DNA from: Nitrososphaeraceae archaeon
Lineage (GTDB): Archaea > Thermoproteota > Nitrososphaeria > Nitrososphaerales > Nitrosopumilaceae
Direction: 5' to 3'
NCBI GenBank assembly: GCA_025922755.1
Contig: JAICHE010000013.1
Coordinates: 1 to 13,447, forward strand
DNA length: 13,447 bases
Part shown: positions 12,554-13,447 of the stretch, in pieces
How the letters are laid out: each line of letters begins with the position of its first letter
How positions within the stretch are numbered: the first letter of the stretch is position 1
Made by a program: the position numbers and the translations under genes
The notes under the pieces: model-generated
Told to the model about the DNA's origin: nothing
What the model saw: the letters and a program-made list of their open reading frames with translations, nothing else
The model's database searches: none

Positions 12554-13447
12554 TCAATTTTTGTAGTAAAAATTACCTGAGACCTTTTGGTCTTTATCTA
12601 ACCTGCTTTCCAACTTGTTTACTCTGGGTCTGAGACTTTTCTCATCGCGTCTAAATGTCATGTCTAGTGATTTTAGAAATCTATTCATTGCATCAGCTTT
12701 TGGCATGGGAGAAGTTGCATGTCCTTTCAGTCCAGATTCTCCTTCAAATATTACCATGGAATCTGATATGAGGTCCATTAACTGAATATCATGGTCAATT
12801 ACTATTGCTGATTTCCCAAAGGAACGAACAAACTTTTGTAAAAACTTTGCAACAGCAATTCTGTCCTCAACATCTAAAAATGCGGATGGCTCATCAAGTG
12901 CAAACAAATCAACTTTTTGCAAAAGACATGTTGCCACTGCAACCTTTTGCAGTTCTCCCCCAGACAAATTTTTTACCGATTTGTTGTAAAGTTTTTTGAT
13001 TTTTAGCGGATCTATAATTTGCTCTTCTTCTTGACTGCCCTCTATAGGAGACTCGTTTGCTTTATCGAGTAATGCAACTACCTCAATATCGATATCGTTT
13101 TGAAGATACTGTGGCTTGTAGGCAATCTTTATTTTTTTGTCTACATCTCCAGTATCTGGTTTGTCTACCCCTGCAATCATTTTCATCATTGTTGTTTTTC
13201 CTAGCGCATTTGCGCCCATTATGCCCAAAACTTCTCCTTTATGCACCTTTCCAGGCTCAATTGTGACAGAAAACGAAGGGAATCTTTTCTCTAATTTTGG
13301 ATAAGTAATAATTTCACTTCCAATTTGAAACTCATCTGTTGAAGAGGAAGACACATCAAATGAGAATTTTTTATCTCGAAATCTTACATTTTCAGTTGGA
13401 AGATAACCATCAAGAAATACATTAATTCCAACTTTGGTAGAAAGTAC
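12554..13447 (-). CDS. ABCE1 ribosome-recycling ATPase, C-terminal half (5' end outside window)
   Basis: The frame is open to the right edge, giving 297 visible residues. The visible start, LSTKVGINVFLDGYLPTENV, is the ABCE1/Rli1 hinge between its two ATPase domains, so a GTG at 13354 is not the true start. The second nucleotide-binding domain is complete: Walker A GANALGKTT (78-86), Q loop in AYKPQYL, signature NLSGGELQK, Walker B LFALDEPSAFLD, and H loop VIDHDIQL. The C-terminus (MTFRRDEKSLRPRVNKLESR, then SGNFYYKN) is diagnostic. ABCE1 splits archaeal ribosomes after termination, together with aRF1 or Pelota. The iron-sulfur domain and first ATPase domain lie outside the window. The stop overlaps or abuts the Trm5-like gene. 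Confidence 0.96.
   Translation of the reverse strand, partial: VLSTKVGINVFLDGYLPTENVRFRDKKFSFDVSSSSTDEFQIGSEIITYPKLEKRFPSFSVTIEPGKVHKGEVLGIMGANALGKTTMMKMIAGVDKPDTGDVDKKIKIAYKPQYLQNDIDIEVVALLDKANESPIEGSQEEEQIIDPLKIKKLYNKSVKNLSGGELQKVAVATCLLQKVDLFALDEPSAFLDVEDRIAVAKFLQKFVRSFGKSAIVIDHDIQLMDLISDSMVIFEGESGLKGHATSPMPKADAMNRFLKSLDMTFRRDEKSLRPRVNKLESRLDKDQKVSGNFYYKN

Noticed and set aside
13354..13357. GTG 13354 as the start of the ABC protein
   Set aside because: The frame continues to the window edge and encodes the ABCE1 hinge (GINVFLDGYLPTENV) upstream, so the gene is truncated by the window and not short.
1..13447. Mobile elements, CRISPR arrays, toxin-antitoxin or defence genes
   Set aside because: No transposase, integrase, direct-repeat array or defence motif was seen in any frame; gene content is core metabolism and translation.

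Overview
The window reads as a stretch of chromosome from a marine ammonia-oxidising thaumarchaeon, most like Nitrosopumilus. The evidence is AT-rich DNA with compact, nearly gap-free gene order; archaeal TATA-like boxes 20-30 nt ahead of many starts, several apparently leaderless; a membrane-arm complex I cluster in the order J-K-M-L-N; a tRNA gene with a bulge-helix-bulge intron in the T loop; a box C/D guide sRNA; and archaeal/eukaryotic-type ABCE1 and Trm5-like proteins. The organism call rests on family recognition and was not checked by a database search.

Region 1 (1-6053, + strand) is the 3' half of an operon for the proton-pumping membrane arm of respiratory complex I: the tail of a probable nuoI, then nuoJ, nuoK, nuoM, nuoL and nuoN, overlapping or spaced by only a few bases. 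The last gene overlaps the 3' end of a convergent gene. NuoM lacks the usual TM8 lysine and has WLPYVH instead of WLPDAH; NuoL has WLLEAM instead of WLPDAM.

Region 2 (6043-7969) holds a short polyprenyl (geranylgeranyl-type) diphosphate synthase and tRNA-Glu(TTC) on the minus strand. The tRNA has a 15-nt intron between positions 59 and 60. Divergent from it across an inverted-repeat TATA region is a TenA/PqqC-fold protein that best matches CADD, a self-sacrificing p-aminobenzoate synthase. A CAT-anticodon tRNA and a well-formed box C/D sRNA with its own TATA box follow.

Region 3 (7970-10961) has pyrE (pyrimidine synthesis) divergent from a LarA-like (DUF2088) protein that seems to have lost the nickel-cofactor residues. 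That gene converges on, and overlaps, an intramembrane M50 metalloprotease resembling plant/cyanobacterial EGY proteins.

Region 4 (10962-13447) has an Ard1/RimI-type N-acetyltransferase and a 72-residue membrane protein on the + strand. They converge on a minus-strand pair, ABCE1 (ribosome recycling, 5' end outside the window) followed by an overlapping Trm5-like tRNA methyltransferase gene. The last region is therefore rich in translation functions. No insertion sequence, CRISPR array, prophage gene or other mobile element was seen; this looks like conserved core genome. Its novelty lies in RNA genes, residue-level deviations and promoter architecture, not in an accessory system.
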